Shown piece after piece: positions 62,549 to 64,000 of a stretch of DNA of 64,000 bases. The position numbers were made by a program, and so were the translations under genes. Source of the DNA: Thalassobaculum sp. OXR-137 (GTDB lineage Bacteria; Pseudomonadota; Alphaproteobacteria; Thalassobaculales; Thalassobaculaceae). The notes below the pieces were generated by a model. That model was not told the origin of the DNA. It saw only the letters and a program-made list of their open reading frames with translations, and searched no databases. The stretch spans positions 4,200,001-4,264,000 of the forward strand of contig NZ_CP139715.1 in NCBI RefSeq assembly GCF_034377285.1, written 5' to 3'. Each line of letters opens with the position of its first letter. The first letter of the stretch is position 1.

Positions 62549-64000
62549 GCCGCGCCGCCCTGCCCGAAGCCGATGTGTGTCTGATCCTGGAAGGCTCCTA
62601 CCCCTATGTGGCGGGCGGGGTATCGACCTGGACCCACGACCTGATCAAAGCGCAGGCGCCGATGACCTTCTCCATCGTCGCCCTGACCTCCGACGACCAG
62701 GAACGGGAGATGCGCTACGAGCTGCCGGACAACGTGGTCGGGGTGGTCAACGTGCCGTTGCGGGCGCGGGCGGACGGGCCGTCGGGGACGCTCGGCGCGC
62801 CCCGCCTCATCCGGGAGCTGACCGACGCGCTGATCTCGATGCGCGACGATACCGCCCAGGCGGGCTTCCGGCGGGCGGTCTCGCTGATCGCGGATGCCCG
62901 GGGCCGGCTCGGCACGCGGCTGCTGATGAACTCGCCGGCGGCCTGGGAGATGATCACCGCCATGTACCGCGAGGACGCGCCCGAGAGCTCGTTCCTGGAG
63001 TATTTCTGGACCTGGCGGGCACTATTCGGCGGGCTGTTCGCGACCCTGCTCTGCGATCTGCCGCGGGCCCGCGTCTACCATACGATCTCAACCGGCTATG
63101 CCGGGCTGGTCGCCGCCCGGGCCGCCATGGAGACCGGACGGCCCGCGGTGCTGACCGAGCACGGCATCTACACCAACGAGCGCCGTATCGAGATCACCAT
63201 GGCCGAGTGGCTCTACGATGCAGCCGACAGCTGGTATCAGATCGAGACCCCGCGCTGGGACCTGCGCCAGCTCTGGATGGCGGCGTTCCAGGCCTATGCC
63301 CGGGTCTGCTACGAGAGCTGCACCGCGATCACCACGCTGTACGGCGGTAACCAGATCCTGCAGCGGGCGGACGGCGCGCCGCCGGAGCGGATGCGGATCA
63401 TTCCGAACGGCATCGACGTGGCGCATTACAGCGCCCTGGTCCGCGATAGCGCCCCGCGGCGGCCGACCGTCGCCCTGATCGGCCGGGTGGTGCCGATCAA
63501 GGACATCAAGACCTACATCCGCGCCGCCGACGTGCTGCGCAAGACCGTGCCCGACGTGCTGTGCTGGATCATGGGACCGGCGGACGAGGACAAGGAATAC
63601 GCCGAGGAGTGCTTCGAGCTGGTGCGCTATCTCGGACTGGAGGAGACCGTGGTCTTCCTCGGGCGGGTCAAGATCGCCGAGTATCTGGGCCGGGTCGACG
63701 TCCTGGCCCTGACCTCGATCTCAGAGGCGCAGCCGCTGGTGATCCTGGAAGCGGGCGCCGCCGGCGTGCCGACCGTGGCGACCGATGTGGGCGCCTGCCG
63801 CGAGATGATCGAGGGCCATCCTGACGAGGCCCCCGCCCTCGGGGCCGGGGGCGAGGTGGTGCCGCTGTCCTCGCCCAATGCCGCCGCGGCGGCCATGGGC
63901 CGGCTGCTGATCGATCCGGACTGGTGGCGCCAGTGCAGCGACGGGATCCGCCGCCGCACCGAGCGCTACTACAACAAGCGCGAGATCGACCGGATCTACG
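62545..64000 (+). CDS. pelF: PelF glycosyltransferase (3' end outside window)
   Basis: 485 residues are visible from GTG 62545, which overlaps the pelE stop; the family is about 500 residues, so only the last few are missing. GT4-family features: ILEGSYPYVAGGVSTWTHDL at the start, LTEHGIYTNERRIEI, NGIDVAHY, VALIGRVVPIKDIKTYI, and the donor-site SEAQPLVILEAGAAGVPTVA with Glu repeats (EAGAAGVP). It polymerises the Pel chain from UDP-sugars in the cytosol. pelG, the expected next gene, would lie beyond the window. Confidence 0.93.
   Translation, partial: MSRAALPEADVCLILEGSYPYVAGGVSTWTHDLIKAQAPMTFSIVALTSDDQEREMRYELPDNVVGVVNVPLRARADGPSGTLGAPRLIRELTDALISMRDDTAQAGFRRAVSLIADARGRLGTRLLMNSPAAWEMITAMYREDAPESSFLEYFWTWRALFGGLFATLLCDLPRARVYHTISTGYAGLVAARAAMETGRPAVLTEHGIYTNERRIEITMAEWLYDAADSWYQIETPRWDLRQLWMAAFQAYARVCYESCTAITTLYGGNQILQRADGAPPERMRIIPNGIDVAHYSALVRDSAPRRPTVALIGRVVPIKDIKTYIRAADVLRKTVPDVLCWIMGPADEDKEYAEECFELVRYLGLEETVVFLGRVKIAEYLGRVDVLALTSISEAQPLVILEAGAAGVPTVATDVGACREMIEGHPDEAPALGAGGEVVPLSSPNAAAAAMGRLLIDPDWWRQCSDGIRRRTERYYNKREIDRIY

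Overview
The window is about 68% GC, densely packed, and reads as chromosomal DNA of a free-living, motile, flagellate-type alphaproteobacterium, most like a Rhodospirillales-grade organism. The basis is the gene order lptF-lptG-lptD-surA-pdxA-rsmA, a PadR/RND efflux unit, two chemoreceptors, a PAS_5 protein, a SigJ-type sigma factor and the UxaA-type split hydro-lyase. I cannot name the genus. No rRNA, tRNA, insertion sequence, phage or CRISPR array was recognised.

Layout. 1-4638: end of a PadR-type regulator, then an RND efflux adaptor and pump. 4651-8231 (minus): LysM envelope protein, psd, pssA and an extra CDP-alcohol phosphatidyltransferase, i.e. phosphatidylserine to phosphatidylethanolamine synthesis. 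8339-14452: LOG hydrolase, icd, an exported protein that looks like a stand-alone bacterial RNase A-like domain, a TauE/SafE permease, a PAS_5 protein, an aminotransferase and a histidine phosphatase. 14721-24451: pepA facing the LPS-export and outer-membrane biogenesis run lptF, lptG, lptD, surA, pdxA, rsmA and a GNAT acetyltransferase, mostly coupled by ATGA overlaps. 24689-26782: chemoreceptor. 26869-35328: a ThDP enzyme, DUF983, a two-subunit UxaA-family lyase, a TIM-barrel isomerase, a histidine kinase, DUF2892, sigJ and an AhpD-like gene. 35485-37837: a second chemoreceptor with a soluble periplasmic Cache-like protein. 38316-44052: a protease/cell-wall-hydrolase fusion, a membrane protein with a peptidoglycan-binding tail, and a large cyclase-ATPase-TPR regulator.

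Two accessory systems stand out. At 44059-46349 there is a compact YcaO-TfuA cassette preceded by a 76-residue protein with its own Shine-Dalgarno site, an arrangement expected for a thioamide-forming peptide-modification system with its candidate substrate. A large metzincin protease diverges from it across a perfect palindrome.

From 51466 to the right edge there is a Pel exopolysaccharide operon cut within pelF. It is unusual because PelA is two proteins (GH114-type hydrolase and deacetylase) and PelB is two proteins (membrane-anchored TPR scaffold and outer-membrane barrel). A dCache-HAMP-GGDEF diguanylate cyclase diverges from it and could supply the c-di-GMP that PelD, which keeps an RxxD site, would sense.

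Dispersed paired palindromes of one family lie at 14472-14562 and 28727-28819. Starts were chosen from Shine-Dalgarno sites, overlaps and family length; several genes are annotated shorter than their longest open frame.
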